A DNA stretch of 64,000 nt from JAJTFW01 sp046330075 (GTDB lineage Bacteria; Bacteroidota; Bacteroidia; AKYH767-A; OLB10): NCBI GenBank assembly GCA_046330075.1, contig JAXLTL010000002.1:322037-386036 (forward strand), in the 5' to 3' direction. The position numbers and the translations under genes are program-made. The first letter of the stretch is position 1. Every line of letters starts with the position of its first letter. Shown here piece after piece: positions 52,765 to 62,839 of this stretch. Under the pieces are notes generated by a model. That model did no database searches. It had not been told where the DNA came from and was given only the letters and a program-made list of their open reading frames with translations.

Positions 52765-53988
52765 ATGTCTGATAAACCGGTAAATAATCAATCCACCACC
52801 GCCGTACAGGAGAAAAACTATACGACGCTGAATCTCGGCCCTACACATCCTGCCACCCATGGCATTTTCCAGAATGTGCTGAAGATGGACGGTGAACTCA
52901 TCGTTTCTGCCGAGCCTACCATCGGCTATATTCACCGCGCTTTTGAAAAACTCGCCGAACGCCGCCCCTATAATCAGATAACTCCCATCACCGACCGCCT
53001 CAACTATTGCTCTTCGCCGATCAATAACATGGGTTGGCATATGACGGTGGAGAAACTCGCTGGCATCGAAATACCAAAACGGGTGCAGTATCTCCGTGTG
53101 ATTATCATGGAACTTTCCCGCATCGCCGACCATATCATCTGCAACTCGGTAATCGGGGTGGATAGCGGTGCAATGACCGGCTTCCTTTACATTTTCCAGT
53201 GGAGAGAATTTATCTACGAAATTTTCGAGGAGATTTGCGGCGCCCGTCTCACGACTAATATCGGACGTATCGGCGGACTCGAACGCAACTTCTCTGATAA
53301 AGCCTGGGCTAAAATTCATCAGTTCCTGAAGGAGTTTCCGGATGGATTGAAGGAGTTTGAGAACCTCCTGGTACGGAACCGGATTTTCATGGATCGTACC
53401 ATCGGATGCGGACCGATCTCTGCGGAGATGGCGCTGCAGTATAGTTTCACAGGACCAAACCTGCGTGCCGCTGGCGTGGATTATGACGTCAGAGTCATGA
53501 GTCCTTATTCTTCGTATGATGAATTCGACTTCGTTATTCCCGTTGGTACAAACGGTGATACGTACGATCGTTTTATGGTGCGCGAGAAAGAAATGTGGGA
53601 GAGTCTCGGAATTATCCGGCAGGCGATTGAAAAACTGGACCGCATGGACGATAAAACAACCTTCCATGCTGAGGTGCCTGAGTTCTTCCTCCCCGAAAAA
53701 GATGCGGTCTACAATACAATGGAAGGCTTGATCTGGCACTTCAAGATTATCATGGGTGAAACAAAAATTCCCGTTGGTGAAGTATATCATTGCGTGGAAG
53801 GTGGAAATGGAGAACTTGGATTCTATCTGATCTCCGATGGCGGACGTACTCCGTATCGCCTGCATTTCCGACGTCCCTGCTTCATCTATTATCAGGCGTA
53901 TCCTGAAATGATCAAAGGCGCCATGTTGAGCGACGCGATCTTAACCATGAGTTCAATGAACGTTATCGCAGGCGAACTGGATGCCTGA
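52765..53988 (+). CDS. nuoD: NADH-quinone oxidoreductase subunit D
   Basis: NuoD (49-kDa subunit) lines the quinone pocket with NuoB. The 407-residue protein has LGPTHPATHG near the N-terminus (quinone-binding His region), EPTIGYIHRAFEKLAE, DRLNYCSSP and the C-terminal GGNGELGFYLISDGG. It ends DAILTMSSMNVIAGELDA, where the family usually has DR at the end. Full length. Confidence 0.97.
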   Translation: MSDKPVNNQSTTAVQEKNYTTLNLGPTHPATHGIFQNVLKMDGELIVSAEPTIGYIHRAFEKLAERRPYNQITPITDRLNYCSSPINNMGWHMTVEKLAGIEIPKRVQYLRVIIMELSRIADHIICNSVIGVDSGAMTGFLYIFQWREFIYEIFEEICGARLTTNIGRIGGLERNFSDKAWAKIHQFLKEFPDGLKEFENLLVRNRIFMDRTIGCGPISAEMALQYSFTGPNLRAAGVDYDVRVMSPYSSYDEFDFVIPVGTNGDTYDRFMVREKEMWESLGIIRQAIEKLDRMDDKTTFHAEVPEFFLPEKDAVYNTMEGLIWHFKIIMGETKIPVGEVYHCVEGGNGELGFYLISDGGRTPYRLHFRRPCFIYYQAYPEMIKGAMLSDAILTMSSMNVIAGELDA

Positions 53989-54009
53989 TGATTATACTGA
54001 GATGATAAA

Positions 54010-54552
54010 ATGAGTGATCAAGAAATAAAATTTAACGACGACGCAATGGCGCTGGTGAATAAAATCATCCGCCGTTATCCGGAAGGACGTCAGAAGTCTG
54101 CGTTGTTACCGGTGCTGCATATCGCACAGGCTGAATTCGGCGGTTGGCTCAGCGCTCCTGTAATGGATTATGTCGCTTCTATTCTCAAAATACAACCTAT
54201 CGAAGTATACGAGGTGGCTTCGTTTTATACGATGTTTAACCTGAAACCGGTAGGGAAATGTGTGATTGAAGTTTGCCGGACCGGACCTTGCTGGCTGATG
54301 GGTGCAGAAGATATTGTGAAGTATATGGAGAAGAAACTCGGCATCAGAGAAGGCGAAACGACACCGGATGGAATGTTTACGCTCAAAACAGCAGAGTGCC
54401 TTGCTTCCTGCGGAACCGCTCCGATGATGCAGATCGGTGAGAAGTACCATGAAAACCTTACCCTTGAAAAAGTGGATACCATTCTGGATGATTGCCGCAC
54501 CAATGTGTCAGCTCCGGTGTCGCATTGGGCGAAGGATAAAATTAAACCTTGA
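54010..54552 (+). CDS. nuoE: NADH-quinone oxidoreductase subunit E
   Basis: NuoE (24-kDa subunit) holds the 2Fe-2S cluster N1a of the NADH-dehydrogenase module. The 180-residue thioredoxin-like protein has the four cysteines in EVCRTGPCWLMG and CLASCGTAPMM. With nuoF it shows this complex takes electrons from NADH. It lies 14 bases ahead of nuoF. Confidence 0.96.
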   Translation: MSDQEIKFNDDAMALVNKIIRRYPEGRQKSALLPVLHIAQAEFGGWLSAPVMDYVASILKIQPIEVYEVASFYTMFNLKPVGKCVIEVCRTGPCWLMGAEDIVKYMEKKLGIREGETTPDGMFTLKTAECLASCGTAPMMQIGEKYHENLTLEKVDTILDDCRTNVSAPVSHWAKDKIKP

Positions 54553-54566
54553 TTAAAGACTGAACC

Positions 54567-55913
54567 ATGGGAAGAAAACTTCTCACACAACATATAAACG
54601 TACCGGGTATCCGGAATCTGGATACTTACAGAGCGCATGGTGGCTACGAGACACTGAAAAAAGCGCTCGGAATGAAACCGGATGATATCGTAGAAGAAGT
54701 CAAGAAATCCGGTCTTCGCGGCCGCGGTGGTGCAGGCTTTCCGACCGGAATGAAATGGGGCTTCCTCGCGAAACCGGAAGGAGTTCCGCGTTACCTGGTT
54801 TGTAATGCCGATGAAAGCGAGCCGGGAACTTTTAAAGACCGTTATATGATGGAGCGACTGCCACATCTGCTGATTGAAGGAATGGCAATCGGTAGTTTTG
54901 CTCTCGGCGCACGCACTTCATATATTTATATCCGTGGCGAACTTTTATATGTGTTTCATATCCTGCAGGCAGCTATTGATGAGGCATACGCGGCGGGGTT
55001 GCTTGGAAAAAATATTTTAGGTACTGGCTGGGACTTCGATCTGCATGTGCATTGCGGTGGCGGTGCTTATATCTGTGGAGAAGAAACCGCTTTAATCGAA
55101 TCACTCGAAGGAAAACGTGGTAACCCGCGCATCAAACCTCCGTTCCCTGCGATAAAGGGTTTGTACGATTGTCCTACAGTTGTAAATAACGTGGAAAGCA
55201 TCATGGCCGTCGTTCCGATTATCCGTGATGGAGGAGATGCCTACGCGCAGATCGGTATCGGAAAAAGTACCGGAACCAAACTTATTTCCGCGTGTGGTCA
55301 CCTGAAAAAACCGGGTGTATACGAAATTGAACTCGGCGTTCCGGTTGAGGAGTTTATTTACTCAGATGAATATTGCGGTGGTATCCGTAATGATAAAAAA
55401 CTGAAGGCTGTGGTAGCCGGAGGATCATCGGTGCCGATTCTTCCCGCCGAAATGATTCTTAAACTCGCCAATGGTGAACCCCGGCTGATGTCGTATGAGT
55501 CGTTGGCAGAAGGTGGATTCGCAGGCGGAACCATGCTTGGATCCGGCGGTTTCATAGCGATGGATGAAGATACTTCGATCGTTAAAAACCTCTGGACGTT
55601 CACGCGCTTCTACCACCACGAAAGCTGTGGACAATGCAGCCCTTGCCGTGAAGGAACCGGCTGGATGGAGAAACTGTTGCATAAAATATTGCACGGACAT
55701 GGAACGCTGGCTGATGTGGATCTCCTCTGGGAAATACAATCCAAGATTGAAGGGAAAACGATCTGTCCGCTGGGTGATGCAGCAGCCTGGCCAGTGGCTA
55801 GTGCAATACGCCACTTCCGTGCAGAGTTCGAAGAATACGTGAAGAATCCACAGCAAATTCCTCACGATCATCATTATTACCGGGTGAATAATATCTCCCC
55901 GGAGTTTGCATAA
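54567..55913 (+). CDS. nuoF: NADH-quinone oxidoreductase subunit F
   Basis: NuoF (51-kDa subunit) binds NADH and FMN and holds a 4Fe-4S cluster. The 448-residue protein shows the glycine-rich NADH site RGRGGAGFPTGMKW, the FMN region CNADESEPGTFKDR and GGGAYICGEETALIES, and the cluster motif ESCGQCSPCREGTGW. Full length. It precedes the short nuoG. Confidence 0.97.
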   Translation: MGRKLLTQHINVPGIRNLDTYRAHGGYETLKKALGMKPDDIVEEVKKSGLRGRGGAGFPTGMKWGFLAKPEGVPRYLVCNADESEPGTFKDRYMMERLPHLLIEGMAIGSFALGARTSYIYIRGELLYVFHILQAAIDEAYAAGLLGKNILGTGWDFDLHVHCGGGAYICGEETALIESLEGKRGNPRIKPPFPAIKGLYDCPTVVNNVESIMAVVPIIRDGGDAYAQIGIGKSTGTKLISACGHLKKPGVYEIELGVPVEEFIYSDEYCGGIRNDKKLKAVVAGGSSVPILPAEMILKLANGEPRLMSYESLAEGGFAGGTMLGSGGFIAMDEDTSIVKNLWTFTRFYHHESCGQCSPCREGTGWMEKLLHKILHGHGTLADVDLLWEIQSKIEGKTICPLGDAAAWPVASAIRHFRAEFEEYVKNPQQIPHDHHYYRVNNISPEFA

Positions 55914-55922
55914 GAAATCAAT

Positions 55923-56918
55923 ATGCCTAAAGTAACAATCGACGGACATACGATCGAAGTACCTGAAGGTACCACGATTCTGCAGGCGGCACGCATGATT
56001 GGTGGAGATGTTGCTCCTCCTGCCATGTGTTATCATTCGAAGCTGAAAACCAGCGGAGGTTATTGCCGTACCTGTATAGTGAAGGTGACAAAGGGATCTG
56101 AAAAAGATCCGCGACCCATGCCGAAACCGGTAGCTTCCTGCCGTACTACCGTGATGGACGGAATGGAAGTGCAGAATAAGACAGCGCCGGATCTGGTGGA
56201 AGCCCGTAAAGGTGTCGTCGAGTTTCTCCTGATAAATCATCCGCTCGATTGCCCGGTATGTGATCAGGCCGGTGAATGTCATCTGCAGGATCTCAGTTAT
56301 GAGCATGGCTTGTCAAAGTCACGCTATGAGTTTAAGCGCCGCGAGTTTGAGAAAATTGACATCGGCGACAAAATCAAGTTGCACATGACGCGCTGCATTC
56401 TCTGCTATCGTTGTGTGAAAGTAGCCGACCAGGTTTGTGACAGCCGCGTGCATGGTGTGCTGAACCGTGGAGATGTTGCCGAAATCAGTACCTATATTGA
56501 AAAGGCGATGGACCGCGACTTCAGCGGAAATGTAATCGATGTGTGTCCGGTTGGCGCATTAACCGATCGCACCTTCCGTTTCAAAAGCCGTGTATGGTTT
56601 ACCAAACCGGTGGATGCACACCGTAACTGCGACAAATGTTGCGGCAAAGTGGTGCTGTACATGAGCGGTAATGAAGTGCTGAGAGTATCGGCACGTAAAG
56701 ATCAGTGGGGAGAAATTGAAGATGTTGCACCCGGGAAAACAGGCTGGATTTGTAACGAGTGCCGGTTTGAAAAGAAAGAGGTGAAAGACTGGGTGATCGA
56801 AGGACCTCGCGCCATTGACCGTCATTCGGTCATTTCGCAAAATCATTATATTGAGAAGAAGAGCCTGCGCATTGATGTATCGAATCAAAAGAAAATTGAC
56901 GAGAAAGCGCATAACTAA
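55923..56918 (+). CDS. nuoG: NADH-quinone oxidoreductase subunit G, short form
   Basis: NuoG carries several Fe-S clusters in the peripheral arm. This copy has 331 residues against 650-900 in most bacteria. It keeps the N-terminal 2Fe-2S domain (YCRTCIVKV), the HCys3 site (HPLDCPVCDQAGECHLQD), a 4Fe-4S set (CILCYRC, VCPVGAL) and the start of the molybdopterin-type 4Fe-4S domain (CDKCCGK, WICNECRF), then stops. The large C-terminal domain is missing without a frameshift remnant downstream; nuoH starts 17 bases later. A short NuoG seems usual in Bacteroidota (from memory). Confidence 0.93.
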   Translation: MPKVTIDGHTIEVPEGTTILQAARMIGGDVAPPAMCYHSKLKTSGGYCRTCIVKVTKGSEKDPRPMPKPVASCRTTVMDGMEVQNKTAPDLVEARKGVVEFLLINHPLDCPVCDQAGECHLQDLSYEHGLSKSRYEFKRREFEKIDIGDKIKLHMTRCILCYRCVKVADQVCDSRVHGVLNRGDVAEISTYIEKAMDRDFSGNVIDVCPVGALTDRTFRFKSRVWFTKPVDAHRNCDKCCGKVVLYMSGNEVLRVSARKDQWGEIEDVAPGKTGWICNECRFEKKEVKDWVIEGPRAIDRHSVISQNHYIEKKSLRIDVSNQKKIDEKAHN

Positions 56919-56935
56919 AGGCAAAAGCACAGAAT

Positions 56936-57967
56936 ATGGAATTCATCATCGTTAAGTTTATTCTGGTAGTGATTGTATTCGCAGTTTCACTGGGTGTGGC
57001 TGCATACAGTACATATGCCGAGCGGAAAGTTGCGGCTTTTCTGCAGGATCGTGTGGGTCCGGATCGGGCAGGTCCTTTTGGACTGCTGCAGCCGATTGCA
57101 GATGGGGTGAAGATGTTTATGAAAGAAGAAATTATCCCGAGTCATGCCGATAAGGCATTGTTCATTCTGGGACCTTCCATCATGATGATGACGGCCTGTA
57201 TGACCGGCGTGGTGATTCCATGGGGAAATTCTCTTATCATTAACGGAACCGAGTATCCGGTACAGATCACGGATATCAATATTGGCATTCTATACGTGTT
57301 TGGCGTAGTTTCGATCGGCGTTTATGGAATTATGATAGGAGGATGGGCGTCCAACAACAAGTATTCGTTGATGGGTGCTATCCGGGCTTCTTCGCAAATG
57401 ATCAGCTATGAGCTGGCGATGGGTCTTTCCATCATTGCATTGATCATGACCACCGGAACGCTGAGTGTGCGGGAGATCGTGGAGCAACAGCACGGGATTC
57501 ACTGGAATGTTTTTGCACAGCCGCTGGGATTTTTACTCTTTATCGTTTGTGCCTTTGCAGAGTGTAACCGTACCCCCTTTGATCTGCCGGAGTGTGAAAC
57601 AGAACTGGTGGGCGGTTACCATACGGAATATAGTTCGATGAAACTCGGCTTCTATCTGTTCGCCGAATACATCAATATGTTTATCTCCTCGGCTATAATA
57701 TCCTCACTCTATTTCGGAGGATATAATTTCCCGTTTATTGATCAGCTTGGACTCTCTCACAATATGCTTACTATGTTGGGGACGTTGATCTTCTTCGGAA
57801 AGATCTTCTTCTTCATCTTCTTCTTCATGTGGATTCGCTGGACCATCCCGCGCTTCCGCTATGATCAGCTCATGCACCTGGGCTGGAGAATTATGATCCC
57901 GCTCGCGCTGGTGAATATTCTCCTCACCGCCGGTGTAGTGCTGTGGAAGAACGGGCAGTTGTTCTGA
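56936..57967 (+). CDS. nuoH: NADH-quinone oxidoreductase subunit H
   Basis: NuoH forms the membrane side of the quinone chamber and links it to the proton channels. The 343-residue protein has about eight membrane helices and the signatures YAERKVAAFLQDRVGPDRAGP and AECNRTPFDLPECETELVGGYHTEYSS. Full length. A 77-base gap separates it from nuoI. Confidence 0.97.
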   Translation: MEFIIVKFILVVIVFAVSLGVAAYSTYAERKVAAFLQDRVGPDRAGPFGLLQPIADGVKMFMKEEIIPSHADKALFILGPSIMMMTACMTGVVIPWGNSLIINGTEYPVQITDINIGILYVFGVVSIGVYGIMIGGWASNNKYSLMGAIRASSQMISYELAMGLSIIALIMTTGTLSVREIVEQQHGIHWNVFAQPLGFLLFIVCAFAECNRTPFDLPECETELVGGYHTEYSSMKLGFYLFAEYINMFISSAIISSLYFGGYNFPFIDQLGLSHNMLTMLGTLIFFGKIFFFIFFFMWIRWTIPRFRYDQLMHLGWRIMIPLALVNILLTAGVVLWKNGQLF

Positions 57968-58044
57968 GTTTAAAAGAAAATACAAAATAGTTACAAGTTT
58001 TCATTCTAAATAATAAGAATAAACGAGTAAATCTCCTCTTAAAC

Positions 58045-58584
58045 ATGCAACTCACAAACAGGTCGCAGGTCGTTGTAAACAAGCAGATGTCGTTCTGGGA
58101 AAAGATGTATCTGCCTGCTATTCTCGGCGGACTTGCCATCACGATAAAACACCTTTTCCGAAAGAAGGTAACAGTAAAATATCCTGAGCAGAAACGCGAA
58201 ATGTCAGGTGTTTACCGCGGCTGGCATGTGCTCAAACGCGATGAGCAGGGACGTGAAAACTGTACGGCCTGTGGCCTCTGCGCAGTAGCCTGTCCGGCCG
58301 AAGCTATAACAATGACGGCTGCTGAACGCCGGAAAGGGGAGGAGCATCTCTACCGTGAAGAGAAATATGCAGCTGTTTATGAAATCAACATGTTGCGCTG
58401 CATATACTGCGGATTATGCGAAGAAGCTTGTCCGAAGGAAGCCATCTTCCTGACAGACAGGATTGTACCTTCCGACTTCCTCCGCACCAATTTTATCTTT
58501 GGAAAAGATAAGCTGGTGGAAGGAACTACGCCTGATACGAAAATTGATATCTCTCAACGTCAGAAAGCACACAGGAAACAGTGA
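58045..58584 (+). CDS. nuoI: NADH-quinone oxidoreductase subunit I
   Basis: NuoI holds clusters N6a and N6b next to NuoB. The 179-residue protein has two 4Fe-4S motifs, CTACGLCAVACP and CIYCGLCEEACP. An ATG 14 codons later (58087) is also possible; I keep the first because it is in a normal operon position and the family start is variable. Confidence 0.95.
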   Translation: MQLTNRSQVVVNKQMSFWEKMYLPAILGGLAITIKHLFRKKVTVKYPEQKREMSGVYRGWHVLKRDEQGRENCTACGLCAVACPAEAITMTAAERRKGEEHLYREEKYAAVYEINMLRCIYCGLCEEACPKEAIFLTDRIVPSDFLRTNFIFGKDKLVEGTTPDTKIDISQRQKAHRKQ

Positions 58585-58643
58585 GTTTCTTTTGTGATGC
58601 CTCATAAAACATTAATTTCGCCACCCGTTCAACCACCAGTCTC

Positions 58644-59144
58644 TTGAACCCGAGTTTACCCTTCCTGATACTTGCCACCCTCAGCGTCTTCAGTGCTCTG
58701 ATGGTCGTTCTGTCGCGCAAGCCCGTGCACAGCGTTCTGTATCTGATCTTCTGTTTCTTTACGATCGGTGGGCATTACCTTTTACTGAACGCCCAGTTCC
58801 TCTTTGCCGTGCACATCATAGTTTACGCCGGAGCCATCATGGTATTGTTTCTTTTCACTTTGATGTTCATCAACATGAACAAAGAGTCGGAACCACATAA
58901 GCCAAATCTGGTGAAGGCAGCAGCTACTATTGTGGCCGGAACGTTATTGCTGGTGTTGGTAAGTACCGTTACAAAAACGGGCGGACAGTTGCCGTCTGCC
59001 TCTGCAGATAATCAGATTGGCACCGTAGCCAACCTGGGTAAAGCACTTTATGGCGATTATGTATTGCCGTTTGAAATCACATCCATCTTATTGCTGGCCG
59101 CCATGGTTGGAGCAGTAATGCTGGGTAAAAAGAACATAGAATAA
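58644..59144 (+). CDS. nuoJ: NADH-quinone oxidoreductase subunit J (TTG start)
   Basis: NuoJ is a membrane subunit with five predicted helices in 166 residues, including the family pattern VLSRKPVHSVLYLI and VYAGAIMVLFLFTLMFINM. The first ATG in frame would remove most of helix 1, so I take the TTG at 58644, which gives NPSLPFLILATLSVF before that point, as in homologues. It lies 59 bases after nuoI. Confidence 0.9.
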   Translation: MNPSLPFLILATLSVFSALMVVLSRKPVHSVLYLIFCFFTIGGHYLLLNAQFLFAVHIIVYAGAIMVLFLFTLMFINMNKESEPHKPNLVKAAATIVAGTLLLVLVSTVTKTGGQLPSASADNQIGTVANLGKALYGDYVLPFEITSILLLAAMVGAVMLGKKNIE

Positions 59145-59153
59145 AAGCGGATC

Positions 59154-59465
59154 ATGCTGAATAACGTACCTGTAGAATACTACCTCGGACTGGCAGCCAT
59201 CCTCTTCACCATTGGTGTGATGGGTGTATTGTTCCGCCGTAACGCGATCATTATATTCATGTGCATCGAGCTCATGCTGAATGCTGTGAATTTACTGCTG
59301 ACTGCCTTCTCCACGTTACACGGAGATGCGGGTGGTCAGGTGATGGTCTTCTTCATTATGGCAGTAGCTGCAGCGGAAGTGGCAGTAGGCCTTGCCATTC
59401 TGGTGATGATCTACAACAACATCCGAACTGTCGATATCAACGAATTAAATAAACTGAAGTGGTAA
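59154..59465 (+). CDS. nuoK: NADH-quinone oxidoreductase subunit K
   Basis: NuoK is a three-helix membrane subunit related to MrpC. The 103-residue protein has the two conserved membrane glutamates in MCIELMLNAVNLL and AAAEVAVGLAIL. It lies 9 bases after nuoJ. Confidence 0.96.
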   Translation: MLNNVPVEYYLGLAAILFTIGVMGVLFRRNAIIIFMCIELMLNAVNLLLTAFSTLHGDAGGQVMVFFIMAVAAAEVAVGLAILVMIYNNIRTVDINELNKLKW

Positions 59466-59484
59466 CATTTCAGCCCTAAAGATT

Positions 59485-61377
59485 ATGCATCAGTTAGCCT
59501 GGCTTATACCTGTTCTCCCGCTTCTTGGGTTTATCCTGATTGGCGTACTGAACAAAAGGTTGCCCGTTTCTCTCAGTGGGGGAATTGCCAGCGCGGCAGT
59601 ATTCCTTTCCTTCCTTATTTCCTGCGGAGTATTTGCAGGGGTGGTTGCTGCCGATGCGGTTCCTGAAAGAGTTGTATTGTTTGACTGGATCAATGTGGGA
59701 GATCTGAATATCGATTTCTCTTTCCTGCTTGACCGCTTGTCGGCTGTCATGCTGCTGGTGGTAACCGGTGTTGGTACCTTGATACATATTTATTCGATTG
59801 GCTACATGCATCATGAGCCGGATCATTCCCGTTTCTTCGCATACCTGAATCTTTTCATATTCTTTATGCTGCTGCTGGTAATGGGCAGCAATTACATTGT
59901 CATGTTTGCCGGATGGGAAGGAGTTGGACTTTGTTCTTATCTGCTGATCGGTTTCTGGTTCAGGAATACTGATTACAACAATGCTGCTAAGAAAGCCTTT
60001 ATCATGAATCGTATTGGCGATCTGGGCTTTCTGCTGGGCATCTTTTTAATCTATATCACCTTCGGCAGTGTTAGTTTCAAAGAGGTATTTGAAAGTGCGA
60101 AAAATTTCGGTGCCGACAATCCTGCTATTACTGCAATCTGTCTCCTGCTGTTCATTGGTGCAATGGGTAAAAGTGCACAGATTCCACTGTATACCTGGCT
60201 GCCAGATGCGATGGCTGGTCCAACGCCGGTATCAGCCCTGATCCATGCTGCAACCATGGTTACCGCGGGTATTTATATGGTGGTTCGTTCCAATGTCCTC
60301 TATGCACTTTCTCCGGTTGCTTCGGATATGGTGGCCGTTGTTGGATTGGCAACAGCCTTTTTTGCAGCTACCATCGGTCTTAAGCAGAATGATATTAAAA
60401 AGGTGCTGGCGTATTCTACCGTTAGTCAGCTGGGTTATATGTTTGTGGCACTTGGCGTCGGAGCTTACGATACAGCTTTGTTCCATGTTGTAACACATGC
60501 CTTCTTTAAGGCCTTGCTCTTCCTGGGCGCAGGTTCAGTTATACACGCGATGAGCGGAGAACAGGACATTCGGCGGATGGGCGGATTAAAATCAAAATTA
60601 CCGATAACCCATCTTACCTTCCTCATCGGTACATTGGCTATTGCGGGAATTCCGCCTTTTGCAGGGTTCTTTTCAAAAGATGAAATCCTCGCGGCTGCTT
60701 ACGGGCATTCGATGGTGATGTTCACGCTGCTTTCCGTTACCTCCGTCCTCACTGCTGTGTATATGTTCCGTCTTTACTGGCTGGTATTTTATGGTGGATT
60801 CAGAGGCAACGACCATCAGCGTTCTCACCTGCATGAATCACCGGGCAGTATGACCTTCCCGCTGATCGTACTGGCGGTGTTGAGTACAGTAGGCGGATTT
60901 ATTGGCATGCCAGAAGTCTTCAACGCTCCGCACCTCTTCAGTGAATATCTGTCACCGGTACTCTGGAGAGAAGCCGGACATCATGCCTCTCATACGTTTG
61001 AATGGGTGCTGATGGGAACCTCGGTTGCGGTGCTGATAATCATCGTTTATATGACGTATACCACCTACGTCACCCGCAAAACTCTTCCTGAAGAAGACGA
61101 TGCAATACCTGCAGGACTTCCGAGAATACTCACCCACAAGTACTACATTGATGAGTTGTACCATGTCATGATTACAAAACCGCTGGATGCACTTTCTGCT
61201 TTTACCTATAAGTATTTCGAGAATGGTGTCATCGATGGGATCGTAAACGGAACGGGAAAGGCATTGACCGGTCTGAGCGGATTGCTCAGGTTTTCACAAA
61301 CCGGGAATATCGGTGGCTATATCTTCAGTATGGTCATCGGAATCATTATCATAATTGTATTAACCCTGATTGTATAA
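59485..61377 (+). CDS. nuoL: NADH-quinone oxidoreductase subunit L
   Basis: NuoL is the distal antiporter-like proton-pumping subunit. The 630-residue protein has many membrane helices, FAGWEGVGLCSYLLIGFW, the TWLPDAMAGPTPVSALIHAATMV channel motif, and the long C-terminal part that runs along the membrane arm. Full length. Confidence 0.97.
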   Translation: MHQLAWLIPVLPLLGFILIGVLNKRLPVSLSGGIASAAVFLSFLISCGVFAGVVAADAVPERVVLFDWINVGDLNIDFSFLLDRLSAVMLLVVTGVGTLIHIYSIGYMHHEPDHSRFFAYLNLFIFFMLLLVMGSNYIVMFAGWEGVGLCSYLLIGFWFRNTDYNNAAKKAFIMNRIGDLGFLLGIFLIYITFGSVSFKEVFESAKNFGADNPAITAICLLLFIGAMGKSAQIPLYTWLPDAMAGPTPVSALIHAATMVTAGIYMVVRSNVLYALSPVASDMVAVVGLATAFFAATIGLKQNDIKKVLAYSTVSQLGYMFVALGVGAYDTALFHVVTHAFFKALLFLGAGSVIHAMSGEQDIRRMGGLKSKLPITHLTFLIGTLAIAGIPPFAGFFSKDEILAAAYGHSMVMFTLLSVTSVLTAVYMFRLYWLVFYGGFRGNDHQRSHLHESPGSMTFPLIVLAVLSTVGGFIGMPEVFNAPHLFSEYLSPVLWREAGHHASHTFEWVLMGTSVAVLIIIVYMTYTTYVTRKTLPEEDDAIPAGLPRILTHKYYIDELYHVMITKPLDALSAFTYKYFENGVIDGIVNGTGKALTGLSGLLRFSQTGNIGGYIFSMVIGIIIIIVLTLIV

Positions 61378-61383
61378 GCCGGT

Positions 61384-62838
61384 ATGCTGACACTTCTGCT
61401 ACTCTTCTTCCCGCTACTGGCCGCACTGGGAACTACAGTTCTCCGCCGCGAATCTGTAAAGGTATATGCGCTGGTTTCCGCTCTCATCCAGCTGGGACTT
61501 ACAGCCTATATGTTCACACTGTTCAGCAATGATGTGGCTGATCAGTTTCTCGTCCATTATGATTGGGTGCCTTCGTTGGGTATCTCGTTTAAACTGGGCA
61601 TGGATGGAATCAGTGTATTGCTGGTGGCACTCACCAACGTCCTTACACCATTGATTATCCTGACTGCATTCCGTACTGATTATCCGAATCCTTCAGCATT
61701 TTACGGGTTAATACTCTTTATGCAATTTGCATTGATTGGAGTGTTTACCGCCCTGGATGGCTTTCTGTTCTACATTTTCTGGGAACTGGCACTCATTCCT
61801 ATATGGTTCATCTGCCTCCTCTGGGGAGGTGCAGACCGTGTTCGGATTACGCTGAAGTTTTTTATCTATACACTTACGGGTTCGCTGCTGATGTTGTTTG
61901 GCTTGATAGCATTGTATCTCCAGACACCCGGTCAGCATAGTTTCGATATTGCTGTATTGTACAATACAGCTGTCAGTGCTGAAATGCAGGGATGGCTGTT
62001 CTGGATGTTCTTCATAGCCTTTGCAATTAAAATTCCGGTATTCCCATTGCATACCTGGCAACCAGATACCTATACAGATGCACCGGCACAAGGCTCGATG
62101 CTGCTCTCCGGGATTATGCTTAAAATGGGTATTTATGGTATCATCCGCTGGATGTTGCCAATTCTACCCGATGGTATTTCACAATGGGGTAATGTGGCAT
62201 TGATACTGACAGCCATCAGCATTGTTTATGCCAGCTGTATGGCCCTGGTGCAAAAGGATTTTAAACGCCTTATTGCGTATTCTTCTATCGCACACGTAGG
62301 CCTTATCACTGCCGGCGTATTTAGTTTGACCTTGCAGGGTTTACAAGGTGCAATGGTGCAGATGCTGGCTCATGGTGTGAATGTGATCGGACTATTCTTC
62401 GTTGCTGAAATCATTCAACGCAGGATGAAAACAAGAGCGATGGATGAACTGGGCGGCTTTGCTAACAATGCACCGATGTTTACCATCCTTTTCATGATCG
62501 TGGTATTGGGTTCGGTGGCCTTACCGCTCACCAATGGCTTCGTCGGGGAGTTCCTCCTGCTGAATGGCGTTTATCAGTACAGTGCATGGATGGCTGCAGT
62601 TTGCGGACTCACCATAATTCTTGGTGCGGTATATATGCTGAGAGCGTACCAAAAAGTAATGTTGGGTGAACCGCATGCCCGCAGTGTTGAGTTTACTGGT
62701 CTGGCCAGCAGTGAAAAGATCGTACTCATCATCGTAGCTGCCCTGATTCTTGCAGCAGGGATCTATCCCAAGCCGATGCTGCATGTTGCGCAACCGGCCA
62801 TTGAAGAAATTCTGATTAACGTCAAAGATATCTACTGA
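61384..62838 (+). CDS. nuoM: NADH-quinone oxidoreductase subunit M
   Basis: NuoM is the middle antiporter-like proton-pumping subunit. The 484-residue protein shows FYIFWELALIPIWFI (key Glu), HTWQPDTYTDAPAQGSMLLSG and KRLIAYSSIAHVGL. It lies 6 bases after nuoL and 1 base before nuoN. Confidence 0.97.
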   Translation: MLTLLLLFFPLLAALGTTVLRRESVKVYALVSALIQLGLTAYMFTLFSNDVADQFLVHYDWVPSLGISFKLGMDGISVLLVALTNVLTPLIILTAFRTDYPNPSAFYGLILFMQFALIGVFTALDGFLFYIFWELALIPIWFICLLWGGADRVRITLKFFIYTLTGSLLMLFGLIALYLQTPGQHSFDIAVLYNTAVSAEMQGWLFWMFFIAFAIKIPVFPLHTWQPDTYTDAPAQGSMLLSGIMLKMGIYGIIRWMLPILPDGISQWGNVALILTAISIVYASCMALVQKDFKRLIAYSSIAHVGLITAGVFSLTLQGLQGAMVQMLAHGVNVIGLFFVAEIIQRRMKTRAMDELGGFANNAPMFTILFMIVVLGSVALPLTNGFVGEFLLLNGVYQYSAWMAAVCGLTIILGAVYMLRAYQKVMLGEPHARSVEFTGLASSEKIVLIIVAALILAAGIYPKPMLHVAQPAIEEILINVKDIY

Positions 62839-62839
62839 A

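Noticed and set aside
52732..53865. 377-codon open frame on the minus strand opposite nuoD
   Set aside because: Fully antisense to a well-conserved gene, with no recognisable motif; explained by codon bias.
55425..56306. 293-codon open frame on the minus strand across nuoF/nuoG
   Set aside because: Shadow of two conserved genes and no family resemblance.
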